Below are positions 1 through 7,337 of a stretch of DNA of 20,198 bases, one piece after another. The first letter of the stretch is position 1. Each line of letters begins with the position of its first letter. This DNA is from JAHHTP01 sp964587555. GTDB taxonomy: Bacteria; Bacillota; Clostridia; Oscillospirales; Ruminococcaceae. Both the position numbers and the translations under genes were made by a program. The DNA lies in NCBI GenBank assembly GCA_964587555.1, contig CAZPLR010000036.1:1-20198 (forward strand), written 5' to 3'. A model generated the notes under the pieces. That model was not told where the DNA came from and made no database searches. It worked only from the letters and a program-made list of their open reading frames with translations.

Positions 1-152
1 CAATCAACCATGAGGCTGCCGGTATCATCCGCGCCCAGCACCATGCCTTTCGGCGGAGCGTGCGTGTCGTCCATCTGCACAAGCTCCACACGGCATCCGG
101 CTGGATATCGCTCCCGCAGCCTCTCGATGATTTCACTGTTTGGAATTTTCAT
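1..152 (-). CDS. DUF4314 family protein, N-terminal part (cut by window edge)
   Basis: About 50 residues are visible, starting MKIPNSEIIERLRERYPAG and continuing through a VELVQMDD...APPKG...GADDTGSLMV pattern. This matches my memory of DUF4314, a small conserved domain of unknown function found in Firmicutes phages, integrative elements and plasmids. The start is set by a strong AGGAGG eight bases upstream (161-168). The start codon overlaps the stop of the upstream gene in an ATGA arrangement, so the two are translationally coupled. The rest of the gene lies outside the window. Family assignment is from recall of the pattern, not from a search. No biochemical role is known to me. The context points to the edge of an integrated mobile element. 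Confidence 0.7.
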   Translation of the reverse strand, partial: MKIPNSEIIERLRERYPAGCRVELVQMDDTHAPPKGMVLGADDTGSLMVD

Positions 153-417
153 TTTGTTTTCCTCCTTTTGCTGATATTGCACCTGTTTCCGCGCCGCGCG
201 ATATTGTCTTGAAAGACTGTTTGCGCCCGCTCCGCGCTGTATGTCTTTTGCTTGTCTGCGTTCCTCTCTCCTGTGTAGCCGCGCTTCAATTCCTCATAAA
301 CAGCGGCGACGCTTCTTCCAATGTGTTCGGCGATCTCTGCCGTTCTCGAACGCCCGAATTGTGCATTCGCTCAATTTCGCGGCGCTGATTGAACGTCAAA
401 TAACTGTATTTCTGCAT
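149..417 (-). pseudogene. Small HTH protein of mobile elements, frameshifted
   Basis: An ATG at 417 with AAGGAGG eight bases upstream opens with MQKYSYLTFNQRREIERMHN, but that frame stops after 44 codons. Shifting frame near 351 gives the expected continuation: TAEIAEHIGRSVAAVYEEL, then KRGYTGERNADKQKTYSAE, ending in a TGA that overlaps the DUF4314 start as ATGA. The join reads as an IS30-type resolvase/regulator helix-turn-helix (recognition helix near AEHIGRSVAAVYEEL), as in small HTH proteins that travel with DUF4314 in Firmicutes elements. The two frames fit one ~88-residue product if two bases were inserted or one deleted. This could be a true pseudogene, a recent mutation, or a sequencing error. 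A programmed shift is less likely because no slippery run is visible at the junction. Confidence 0.65.
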
Positions 418-574
418 TTCTCGCAACCTCCTTCCGCCGCTTTTCCTGTCCTATAAATAAAAAAAGCAGTCGAAATCCGTTTCCGGTTCCTTCAACTTTT
501 AATGTTACTCTCTTCAAAATTTAGCGTGAATGGAATATATTTTTCGAATTTCCGGAGAATCAGTTGAAATCGGC

Positions 575-603
575 TTGAAAAGCGCGCAGAGATATGTTAT
601 ACT
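575..603 (+). promoter_or_regulatory. Sigma-A type promoter of the first MATE gene
   Basis: TTGAAA at 575-580 and TATACT at 598-603 are separated by exactly 17 bases and lie about 27 bases upstream of the MATE start codon. The rest of the 418-574 interval holds no reading frame or hairpin that I can support. Confidence 0.75.
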
Positions 604-630
604 ATCTGTTGCAAAGAAAAAGGAGGGGAA

Positions 631-2028
631 ATGATGTTTGCAAATTTCAGACAAAACTATATTGGTGACAAAAGCTTTTACAAACATTTAATGATTATCC
701 TGCTGCCGATGGTCGTACAACAAGGCATTTCCAGCTTTGTTTCTCTTTTGGATAACGTAATGGTGGGCGCGCTTGGCACGGAATCCATTTCCGGTGTTGC
801 AATTGTTAACCAGCTTGTATTTGTTTTCAATTTAACGCTGTTTGGCGGATTGGCGGGCGTTTCCATTTTCGGCGCGCAGTTTTTTGGTGTTTCTGACTTT
901 ACGGGAATGAAGCACACTTTTCGCGTCAAAAACTATTTTGGTATCGCACTGACCATTATCGCAATTATTGTTTTCGCATTGTTCGGGACAAGCCTGGTTT
1001 CACTTTATCTCAACGATTCCGACAGCGGAGATCTAGCGCTGACCTTATCTGAAGCGCTAAAATACCTAAAGATCTCGCTTTGGGGACTGATCCCGTTTGC
1101 CATTGTGCAGATTTACACCTCCTCGGTGCGGGAAACCGGAGAAACCGTCATCCCAATGCAGGCGAGCGTCATTGCGATTCTACTTAATCTTGTTTTAAAC
1201 TACATCTTTATCTTCGGCAAGTTTGGCTGTCCGGCGATGGGCGTTTCCGGCGCGGCGCTTGCAACAGTTATTTCCCGTTTTGCTGAAATGAGCTACCTGC
1301 TTGTCCGCGTACATCGCAAGCTTGATCAATTTGCATTCTTAAAAGGTGCGTTCCAAAGCGGATATGTGCCGTTATCGCTTCTCCGGAGCATTGTAAAAAC
1401 AGGTACGCCGCTTTTATGCAACGAGGTGCTTTGGAGTCTTGGCATGGCGATGATCTCCCAAGCGTATTCCACACTGGGGCTAAACGTCGTCGCAGCAACC
1501 AATATCACCAGCACCGTTTGGAACTTCTTTTGCATCATTATGTTCGCAATGGGCAACGCAGTTGCGATTATTATTGGTCAGGAGTTGGGAGCAGGAGAGC
1601 TGGATCAAGCAAAGAGCGACAACAAAAAGCTTGTTTTCTTTACGGTCGTCACCCATATTTTTATTGGCGTGCTGATTATCGTCACCGCGAGATATGTACC
1701 GCTGATCTACAACACCTCGGACGAGGTTCGCACCATGACAACAAAGCTTCTGATTATCGCTGGAAGCGAGCTGCCAATCGAGGCGTATATCCACGTCACT
1801 TATTTCACGATCCGCAGCGGCGGCAAGACCTTTGTCACTTTCCTGTTTGACTGCTGTTTTACTTGCCTAGTGAACCTGCCGCTTGTTTACTGCCTCTGCC
1901 ATTTCACAGATCTGGACATTACCGCAATCTACTTCTGTGCGTCCTATATTAATGTGATTAAGCTTGTAATCGGCGTTATTATGCTGAAAAGCGGTTTTTG
2001 GGCAAAAAATATCATCCAAAACACGTAA
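631..2028 (+). CDS. MATE family multidrug/cation antiporter
   Basis: This 465-residue protein has about twelve hydrophobic segments. The N-terminal half carries the MATE signature: an LLPMVVQQGISSFVSLLDN segment, then VMVGALGTESISGVAIVNQ. This fold exports cationic drugs or metabolites across the cytoplasmic membrane using a Na+ or H+ gradient. The second MatE repeat begins near residue 245 (TGTPLLCNEVLWSLGMAM). Length is normal for the family. AGGAGGGG sits just upstream of the start; ATG at 634 is an equally placed alternative to ATG at 631. It has its own promoter and a strong terminator, so it is monocistronic. A substrate cannot be read from the sequence. A second, sequence-divergent MATE gene converges on it from the right. 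Confidence 0.92.
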   Translation: MMFANFRQNYIGDKSFYKHLMIILLPMVVQQGISSFVSLLDNVMVGALGTESISGVAIVNQLVFVFNLTLFGGLAGVSIFGAQFFGVSDFTGMKHTFRVKNYFGIALTIIAIIVFALFGTSLVSLYLNDSDSGDLALTLSEALKYLKISLWGLIPFAIVQIYTSSVRETGETVIPMQASVIAILLNLVLNYIFIFGKFGCPAMGVSGAALATVISRFAEMSYLLVRVHRKLDQFAFLKGAFQSGYVPLSLLRSIVKTGTPLLCNEVLWSLGMAMISQAYSTLGLNVVAATNITSTVWNFFCIIMFAMGNAVAIIIGQELGAGELDQAKSDNKKLVFFTVVTHIFIGVLIIVTARYVPLIYNTSDEVRTMTTKLLIIAGSELPIEAYIHVTYFTIRSGGKTFVTFLFDCCFTCLVNLPLVYCLCHFTDLDITAIYFCASYINVIKLVIGVIMLKSGFWAKNIIQNT

Positions 2029-2036
2029 CGGAATAT

Positions 2037-2084
2037 ACGTCAAAAACCGGCGGCTTTCTTATGAAGGCTGCCGGTTTTTGACGT
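2037..2084. terminator. Bidirectional intrinsic terminator between two convergent MATE genes
   Basis: A perfect 15-bp inverted repeat (2037-2051 with 2070-2084) continues inward through G-U-tolerant pairs to a 22-bp stem closed by a TTAT loop at 2059-2062. A5/T5 runs lie inside the outer stem, giving a U-rich 3' arm in both directions. It sits 9 bases after the left stop codon and 72 bases beyond the stop of the minus-strand gene. Confidence 0.85.
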
Positions 2085-2155
2085 TATGAAAAATAATCCT
2101 TTTCTTACACGTCAGCGACATTTACCGCTTAGGACAGCCTGCCGTGTATTTCATT

Positions 2156-3481
2156 TTACGCCGTTTTACGCCACGCTCCCTTTCGGTAAAACAGCATTGA
2201 CATCACAGTAGAAACACACCATCCGACCGGCCATGCCGCCCAAATTCCGGTTTCCCCAAAATATCGCGAAAGGATCAGCGCCAACGCGACGCGCAGGATC
2301 AGATCAATGAAGGTTGCTATCATGAACGCGCCCATTTTTCCTGCGCCGCGCAGAATCCCATCCGCGACAAGCTTGGCTGAGATGACAAAGTAAAACGGCG
2401 ACAGGATGCGCAGAAAGGTGATCCCGGTTTGCAGCGCTATGTCTGTCGGTTCGTTCATGAATAACAGCACCAAATATTTCCCAAGGAGAAAATAACATAT
2501 CACAAAAGGGATACAAATAATCCAAACAAGCCTTATCCCTGCAAAAAAGCCTGATTTTACCCGCTCCGGCTTGTTGGCGCCGAGATTTTGCGCAGTATAA
2601 TTTGAGATACCGTTTGCCAAAGTGGTAAACGAGGTAATAACAAGGTTGTTGAGCTTCACCGAGGCGGAATATCCAGCGATGACGCCTGAACCGAATGAAT
2701 TGATCGCGCCCTGAATGACGATATTTCCGACTGAAATAAAGCTTTGCTGTAAAATGCTCGGCACAGCGATCCGCATGATCTCAAACAACAGCTTTTTGGA
2801 AAAGAGCGGCGCTTTTTCCGTCTGAAATCCGCGCAGGCGTGCAAACAAAAAGAAAAAGGATAGAATACAGCTAATCCCTTGGCAGAGAAAAGTCGCCCAC
2901 GCGACTCCCGCCACCCCCATTGAAAATGCGGTGACAAACAGAACGTCTACCGCAATATTCGCTACAGAGGAAACAGCAAGAAAGAAAAACGGCGTTTTAG
3001 AGTCGCCCAACGCAGTGAAAAATCCGTTAATAATCTGATAGAAGAACAAGAATGGCAATCCCCATAGGTAAATATCTAAATACAGCTTGGAATCGGCAAA
3101 AATATTCTCCGGCGTTTGTATCAACCGCAATAGCGGCGTGCAGAATAGCAGCCCGGCTGCCATGAAAATGACACAGAGTACGCCGCTGACGATCAGCGCT
3201 GTGGAGATAGCGGTTTTAAGACCGCGCTCATCCTTTCTGCCGAACAGCTTGGATACCACCACCGAACAGCCGATGTTACAGCCGAACGCAACCGCGATCA
3301 AGATCAGCGTTACTTCGTAGCTGTTGCCGACCGCCGCAAGCGCTTCCTCCCCGACAAACTTACCGGCGACTAGGCTGTCCGCAATATTGTAAAGCTGTTG
3401 AAAAACGATGCTTCCAAAAAGCGGCAAACAAAACTTCCAGAGTACGGCTTCCGGCTTTCCGACGGTTAAATCTTTATTCAT
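2156..3481 (-). CDS. MATE family efflux transporter
   Basis: The 441-residue product starts at MNKDLTVGKPEAVLWKF, the usual opening of clostridial MATE transporters, with a GGAAGGG ribosome site 8-14 bases upstream. A longer in-frame extension to 3580 runs through the promoter and is not credible. About twelve membrane segments are present. The first repeat shows LPLFGSIVFQQLYNIADSLV, followed by AGKFVGEEALAAVGNS; the second begins near RIAVPSILQQSFISVGNIV. Predicted role is export of drugs or small cationic metabolites from the cytoplasm by ion antiport. It is transcribed divergently from a LysR-type regulator with overlapping promoters, the classic layout for a regulator that controls its divergent neighbour. 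It is not a close copy of the MATE at 631-2028. Confidence 0.92.
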   Translation of the reverse strand: MNKDLTVGKPEAVLWKFCLPLFGSIVFQQLYNIADSLVAGKFVGEEALAAVGNSYEVTLILIAVAFGCNIGCSVVVSKLFGRKDERGLKTAISTALIVSGVLCVIFMAAGLLFCTPLLRLIQTPENIFADSKLYLDIYLWGLPFLFFYQIINGFFTALGDSKTPFFFLAVSSVANIAVDVLFVTAFSMGVAGVAWATFLCQGISCILSFFFLFARLRGFQTEKAPLFSKKLLFEIMRIAVPSILQQSFISVGNIVIQGAINSFGSGVIAGYSASVKLNNLVITSFTTLANGISNYTAQNLGANKPERVKSGFFAGIRLVWIICIPFVICYFLLGKYLVLLFMNEPTDIALQTGITFLRILSPFYFVISAKLVADGILRGAGKMGAFMIATFIDLILRVALALILSRYFGETGIWAAWPVGWCVSTVMSMLFYRKGAWRKTA

Positions 3482-3500
3482 ACTATGACCCTTCCTTTCA

Positions 3501-3540
3501 ATGGCGGCATCCTTCCCCATTCCTTGACAATTGCCGCCAT
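3501..3540. repeat. 8-bp inverted repeat in the divergent control region
   Basis: ATGGCGGC at 3501-3508 and GCCGCCAT at 3533-3540 are perfect inverted copies 24 bases apart. In the MATE transcript they would form the base of a leader hairpin ending about four bases before the ribosome site; on DNA the right arm lies inside the LysR promoter spacer. Role is inferred only. Confidence 0.5.
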
Positions 3541-3553
3541 TCTTTATTATAAT
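3524..3553 (+). promoter_or_regulatory. Promoter of the LysR-type regulator
   Basis: Perfect TTGACA (3524-3529) and TATAAT (3548-3553) are 18 bases apart. The -10 element overlaps that of the opposing MATE promoter, so RNA polymerase should not occupy both at once. Confidence 0.8.
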
Positions 3554-3574
3554 ATAAAAAGAACCATATGTAAA
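3546..3574 (-). promoter_or_regulatory. Promoter of the divergent MATE gene
   Basis: On the minus strand TTTACA (complement of 3569-3574) and TATAAT (complement of 3546-3551) are 17 bases apart. It shares four bases of the ATTATAAT core with the plus-strand LysR promoter, giving mutually exclusive back-to-back promoters. Confidence 0.75.
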
Positions 3575-3611
3575 ATACATTTTTCATATCGCTTTCATAT
3601 CAATATCATAT
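3565..3611. repeat. Helically phased CATAT repeats, candidate LysR operator
   Basis: CATAT occurs at 3565, 3585, 3596 and 3607: spacings of 20, 11 and 11 bases, close to whole DNA turns. Two copies are the palindrome CATATG. The array covers the MATE -35 box and the region just downstream of the LysR promoter, which is where an autoregulating LysR protein would be expected to bind. This is inference; no binding site is known for this protein. Confidence 0.5.
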
Positions 3612-3628
3612 GGAAAGAAGGACAAGCG

Positions 3629-4591
3629 ATGCAGATCAGCTACGATTCCTACCGGATTTTCTACTATACGGCGAAATATCATAGTTTTACCAAAGCAGCA
3701 AAAGTGCTGCACAACTGCCAGCCAAATATCAGCCGGATTATTAACAATTTGGAGGCTGCGCTTGAATGCAGGCTTTTTGTCCGGAACACCAAGGGCGTGT
3801 TTTTAACATCGGAGGGAGAGCGGTTATATACCCATGTCGCCGCAGCAGTTGAACGAATTGAGGCGGGCGAGCAGGAGATTTTATCCCGACAGGACATGCG
3901 CGGCGAAGTTGTTTCCATTGGCATCAGCGAAACCGCGCTGCACGGGCTTATGCTGCCGGTATTATCGCGTTTTCATATCGCATATCCCGGCGTACGGCTA
4001 AAGATCGTCAACCATTCCACCTTGCAGGCGACCCAAGCGCTGCGGAAAAAGCAGATCGATTTCGCAGTGGTGACTACTCCTGTTGAAAATGCAGACGAAC
4101 TGGAGGTTATTCCGCTAAAGGATTTCTCTGACCTGCTTGTCGGCGGTACGCAGACCGCCGCGCTCTCGGAGCGGGAGTATAGCTTGCGGGAACTTGCCGA
4201 TTATCCGTTTATCTGCCTTTCTCGCGGAACGGCAACCTACGCATTTTGCAGCCAGCTATTTGCCAAAAGCGGGCTGAGCTTTCAGCCGGACATTGAGGTG
4301 ACGACTGCCGATCAGATTCTGCCTCTTGTGATTCATAATCTTGGCATCAGCTTTATCCCGGATGTTTTTGCGGAAGAGGCGCTGCGAAACAGGACGATCT
4401 ATCATCTGCCGTTGAAAGAGCGGATCCCCAAACGGCAGATTTGTCTTTTAGAGGAAAACGGCTGTCCATCCAGTGTCGCAGCGCAGGTTTTAAAGAAGAT
4501 AATTTTACAGGAAAATCAGACATTTATTCGCAATAATAAAACAAAAACAGAGCATTTTCTCCAAAAGGAAATTTTTGTAAAAGAAAAGTGA
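3629..4591 (+). CDS. LysR-type transcriptional regulator
   Basis: The 320-residue protein starts at MQISYDSYRIFYYTAKYHSF, preceded by GAAAGAAGGA. An in-frame extension upstream to 3485 would cross both promoters and is rejected. Residues about 15-60 form the LysR winged helix (SFTKAAKVLHNCQPNISRII, then a LFVRNTKGVFLTSEGE wing). Residues about 90-300 form the periplasmic-binding-like effector domain. It is divergent from a MATE gene and probably controls that gene and itself, with an unknown small molecule as signal. The C-terminus carries a Lys-rich extension of about 25 residues beyond the usual end of the domain. No strong terminator follows it, so some transcription may run into the Na/Pi gene, which has its own promoter. 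Confidence 0.93.
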   Translation: MQISYDSYRIFYYTAKYHSFTKAAKVLHNCQPNISRIINNLEAALECRLFVRNTKGVFLTSEGERLYTHVAAAVERIEAGEQEILSRQDMRGEVVSIGISETALHGLMLPVLSRFHIAYPGVRLKIVNHSTLQATQALRKKQIDFAVVTTPVENADELEVIPLKDFSDLLVGGTQTAALSEREYSLRELADYPFICLSRGTATYAFCSQLFAKSGLSFQPDIEVTTADQILPLVIHNLGISFIPDVFAEEALRNRTIYHLPLKERIPKRQICLLEENGCPSSVAAQVLKKIILQENQTFIRNNKTKTEHFLQKEIFVKEK

Positions 4592-4610
4592 AAAGAATCG
4601 AAAAAAGCAA

Positions 4611-4639
4611 TTGATTTTTCACGCGTGTCATGTTAGAAT
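4611..4639 (+). promoter_or_regulatory. Promoter of the Na/Pi cotransporter gene
   Basis: TTGATT (4611-4616) and TAGAAT (4634-4639) are 17 bases apart, followed by an untranslated leader of roughly 70 bases. No PhoP-type box was recognised. Confidence 0.6.
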
Positions 4640-4717
4640 AGAATGGGTGGATGAGGTATCCTCTCCTGCTTTCAAAAAGGGAAAAATAAAAACGGATTAT
4701 AGGAGGAACAACGGATT

Positions 4718-6397
4718 ATGGAATATTTTACCGGGCTGTTTTTGTTGCTTGGCGGTATTGGATTATTCCTGTACGGGATCAATTTCATGTCCAAAGGTTT
4801 AGAGAGGGCTGCGGGAGATAATCTGCGGAACGTTTTAGAGAAAGCGACGAGCAACGGTTTTTTTGCCATTGGCGTCGGTACGCTGATGACCGCGCTGATC
4901 CAAAGCTCCGGTGCGACCAGCGTGATGGTCACAGGCTTTGTAGACGCGGGACTAATGAAGCTTTCGCAAGCGGTTTTTATCATGCTCGGCGCAAACATAG
5001 GCACGACCGTCACCGCGCAGATCATCACCTTCAAGATCACCTCGATTGCGCCGCTGATCCTGTTTGTTGGCGTGGTCATGTATATGTTTATTAAAAAGCG
5101 CACCATCAAGCGAATCGGCGAAATTGTTTTAGGGTTCGGTATTTTATTTGTCGGCATCTACCTCATGGGCGAATCGGTCGGGATGTTAAATCTTTCGGAA
5201 ATCGTAGAAAAATTCCTAAAGAATTTCTCAAACCCGATTTTATCCATACTATTTGGAATCGCTATCACAGCGATCATCCAATCCTCCTCTGCATCGATCG
5301 GCATCCTGCAGGTGCTTGCAACCTCGCTTGCCGGCTCGGTGATTGGGCTTGACGCCGTTTTCTACATGATTTTAGGCATGAATATCGGTGCGTGTTCGCC
5401 GGTCGTCATCGCCTCCTTCTCTGGAAAGCGCGGCTCAAAGCGCGCGGCGCTTGCCGATCTCATGATTAAAATCTTCGGCGCAGCCTTCTTCATCATACTT
5501 ACGGCGATCTTCCCTTCTATCAAGGATTGGATCGTCAGCCTTTCTCCGAATGACATCTCCCGCCAGATTGCGAACCTACATCTTTTATTCAACATTGTTT
5601 CCTCTATCGCGCTGTTCCCTTTTGCAAAACTTATTGCAAGGCTGATTGAAAAGATTCTGCCGGACAAGGAGCAGGATATCACCGATACAGCGCAGCTTAT
5701 TTACATCAACCCAAAGATCACCCTTTCCCCATCGGTTGCGATTTCCCAGACGACGCGCGAGATCCTGCGTATGGCAAAGCTTATGGAGGAAAATATCCGC
5801 CGTTCCATCGACATATTCTTCCAATGGGACTTTCAACAAAGCGAGAAGGTCAAGGAAGTCGAGCAGACGATCAACTTTCTAAACCATCAGATTACCGGAT
5901 ATCTGGTGGGCTTGCATGGGCAGAATCTTCCGAGCAAGGAGTTAGAAAAGGTCGGTATGATGTTCCATGTCGTTTCAGATATCGAACGTATTGGCGACCA
6001 TGCGGAGAATATTTCGGAATATGCGCAGATTCGCAAGGACAAGAATGTTCAGTTTTCCAAGCAAGCGTTGGAGGAGCTTAGAAGCATCAGCGAACGCTCC
6101 CTGCAAGCAATCAGCTTAGCGGTCGATATTTACAGCAATGAGCGATTCGATATGCTCAATAAGATGACAATGGTTGAGGAAGACGTTGACCGGATGCAGG
6201 AAACGTATATCGAAAACCATATCGAGCGTTTAAAAAACCATATCTGCAAGCCGCGCGAGGGAGTTATGTTCACCGACATGGTAACTGACCTGGAGCGCTG
6301 CTCCGACCACGCAATCAACATCGCTTATGCGATCAACGGCGAAAAGAACGTTATCGAGATCAAAAAAGCATACATCGTCACCCGCGGTCAAAATTGA
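4718..6397 (+). CDS. Na/phosphate cotransporter with C-terminal PhoU-like domain
   Basis: The 559-residue protein has an N-terminal membrane half with two inverted Na/Pi-cotransporter repeats (PF02690 type). The first carries QSSGATS at 62-68 and GANIGTT at 91-97; the second carries QSSSAS at 188-193 and GMNIGA at 220-225. These QSS motifs line the substrate path in the family. A cytoplasmic tail from about residue 345 is PhoU-like, with two paired metal-binding motifs, DIERIGDH at 421-428 and DLERCSDH at 524-531. This is the YjbB/NptA-type architecture. The predicted role is Na+-coupled phosphate movement, and the PhoU tail may sense phosphate status; direction (uptake or relief export) is not clear from sequence. 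AGGAGG lies 11 bases upstream of ATG, slightly far. A shared terminator follows. Confidence 0.93.
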   Translation: MEYFTGLFLLLGGIGLFLYGINFMSKGLERAAGDNLRNVLEKATSNGFFAIGVGTLMTALIQSSGATSVMVTGFVDAGLMKLSQAVFIMLGANIGTTVTAQIITFKITSIAPLILFVGVVMYMFIKKRTIKRIGEIVLGFGILFVGIYLMGESVGMLNLSEIVEKFLKNFSNPILSILFGIAITAIIQSSSASIGILQVLATSLAGSVIGLDAVFYMILGMNIGACSPVVIASFSGKRGSKRAALADLMIKIFGAAFFIILTAIFPSIKDWIVSLSPNDISRQIANLHLLFNIVSSIALFPFAKLIARLIEKILPDKEQDITDTAQLIYINPKITLSPSVAISQTTREILRMAKLMEENIRRSIDIFFQWDFQQSEKVKEVEQTINFLNHQITGYLVGLHGQNLPSKELEKVGMMFHVVSDIERIGDHAENISEYAQIRKDKNVQFSKQALEELRSISERSLQAISLAVDIYSNERFDMLNKMTMVEEDVDRMQETYIENHIERLKNHICKPREGVMFTDMVTDLERCSDHAINIAYAINGEKNVIEIKKAYIVTRGQN

Positions 6398-6432
6398 GTC
6401 TGCGGCGTATCGTAAATTTCATAAAATCAATA

Positions 6433-6464
6433 AAAATCCCTCCGGGTAAAACCGATGGGATTTT
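6433..6464. terminator. Bidirectional terminator between Na/Pi and GNAT genes
   Basis: AAAATCCC (6433-6440) pairs with GGGATTTT (6457-6464), with A- and T-rich flanks on both sides. The right arm overlaps the stop codon of the minus-strand GNAT gene by two bases, so translation may influence its folding. Confidence 0.7.
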
Positions 6465-7281
6465 AATTTTTATCAGCGTCACCTGTAAGCCTTGACAGGC
6501 TCAGCACATGGTTTAATTCTTCTACAAAAGCGATATTTCTGGCGGTCAGTTCTACCCAAGCGGGCATAAACCCACATTTGATCGCATTCCGTACCGATTT
6601 GACATTCGACCACGCCGCACAGTAAAATGGTACCTTATCCAACGCCAAGATCTCCAGCGCCAGCCGGCTGGTCAACGCTGCGCCTATCCCCTGCCGTCTG
6701 TACGCTGGCAGCACGTCAATGCCAATTTGATACATCTCCTCGCAGTCGGCAGAACAGCCTGCAAGTCCGACCAACTTCTTGCCATCATAAGCGCCGACAG
6801 CCAAAATATCCAATTCCTTTCGCTTATTGCAAAGCGCGTTGTTCCACTCCGGCAGATAAAGCTGTGAAAAATCCTTTTTATGCAGCAGCTTCATGGGATA
6901 TGGGCAGTCAAGCGGCTTCAATTTTTCCAGATCAGGCAGAAAATATTCCGCCATGAAGCAGGTTTTCAACCCATACGGGGCAAGCGCTTCGTCCAACGCA
7001 TGGATATTGGGTGTTTCAAAGCAGTCTTCTACCGCATAGCAGTACTGAATATACGCCTTGACCACCTCTGTCAGCGCCTCATCTGTCTGCGCGACAATGC
7101 TGCTTCCGTAAGATACAAGGTCGCAGGAAAACGGAAGCGGCAGATACTTGCGTGCCTTTTCATGCTTGACCGAGCGCACAACAAGATTCTCTGTTTTTAA
7201 AAAATCCTCCGGCGCACAGTTACAGTCATAAGCTGACTGCTGGAGAGCAATCTCCCATATTTTTTGGTTGGTCACAGTCAT
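6463..7281 (-). CDS. GNAT family N-acetyltransferase
   Basis: The 272-residue protein has its GNAT domain in the C-terminal half: a beta strand and acetyl-CoA loop MYQIGIDVLPAYRRQGIGAA (motif A, RRQGIG pyrophosphate-binding loop), then AAWSNVKSVRNAIKCGF (motif B, with the Asn common in amine/protein acetyltransferases). The first ~130 residues are less conserved and probably form a substrate-specific lobe. Substrate is unknown. Start choice is open: the ATG at 7281 lies directly against GGGGG, too close for a ribosome site, whereas the in-frame GTG at 7275 is six bases from it and may be the true start (270 residues). It is separated from the flavodiiron gene upstream by a strong terminator, so it must have its own promoter or depend on readthrough. 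Confidence 0.9.
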   Translation of the reverse strand: MTVTNQKIWEIALQQSAYDCNCAPEDFLKTENLVVRSVKHEKARKYLPLPFSCDLVSYGSSIVAQTDEALTEVVKAYIQYCYAVEDCFETPNIHALDEALAPYGLKTCFMAEYFLPDLEKLKPLDCPYPMKLLHKKDFSQLYLPEWNNALCNKRKELDILAVGAYDGKKLVGLAGCSADCEEMYQIGIDVLPAYRRQGIGAALTSRLALEILALDKVPFYCAAWSNVKSVRNAIKCGFMPAWVELTARNIAFVEELNHVLSLSRLTGDADKN

Positions 7282-7291
7282 CCCCCTTTTG

Positions 7292-7326
7292 AAAAAAAAG
7301 ATACGCGGCAGCTTTGCCGCGTATCT
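7292..7326 (-). terminator. Intrinsic terminator of the flavodiiron gene
   Basis: A perfect 12-bp stem (7299-7310 with 7315-7326, four-base loop) is followed on the minus strand by a run of eight T (7292-7299). It lies 12 bases after the flavodiiron stop and 11 bases before the GNAT start. Confidence 0.9.
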
Positions 7327-7337
7327 AAATCATTTTT

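Noticed and set aside
149..417. Programmed ribosomal frameshift in the HTH gene
   Set aside because: No slippery heptamer or downstream pseudoknot is visible at the junction, so mutation or error is simpler.
4541..4580. Weak hairpin at the end of the LysR gene as a terminator
   Set aside because: The stem is only about five pairs and lies within the coding sequence; it is A/T-rich by chance in this region.
4672..5157. 161-codon minus-strand frame inside the Na/Pi gene
   Set aside because: The plus strand encodes a clear cotransporter with family motifs; the opposite frame has no family resemblance and no ribosome site.
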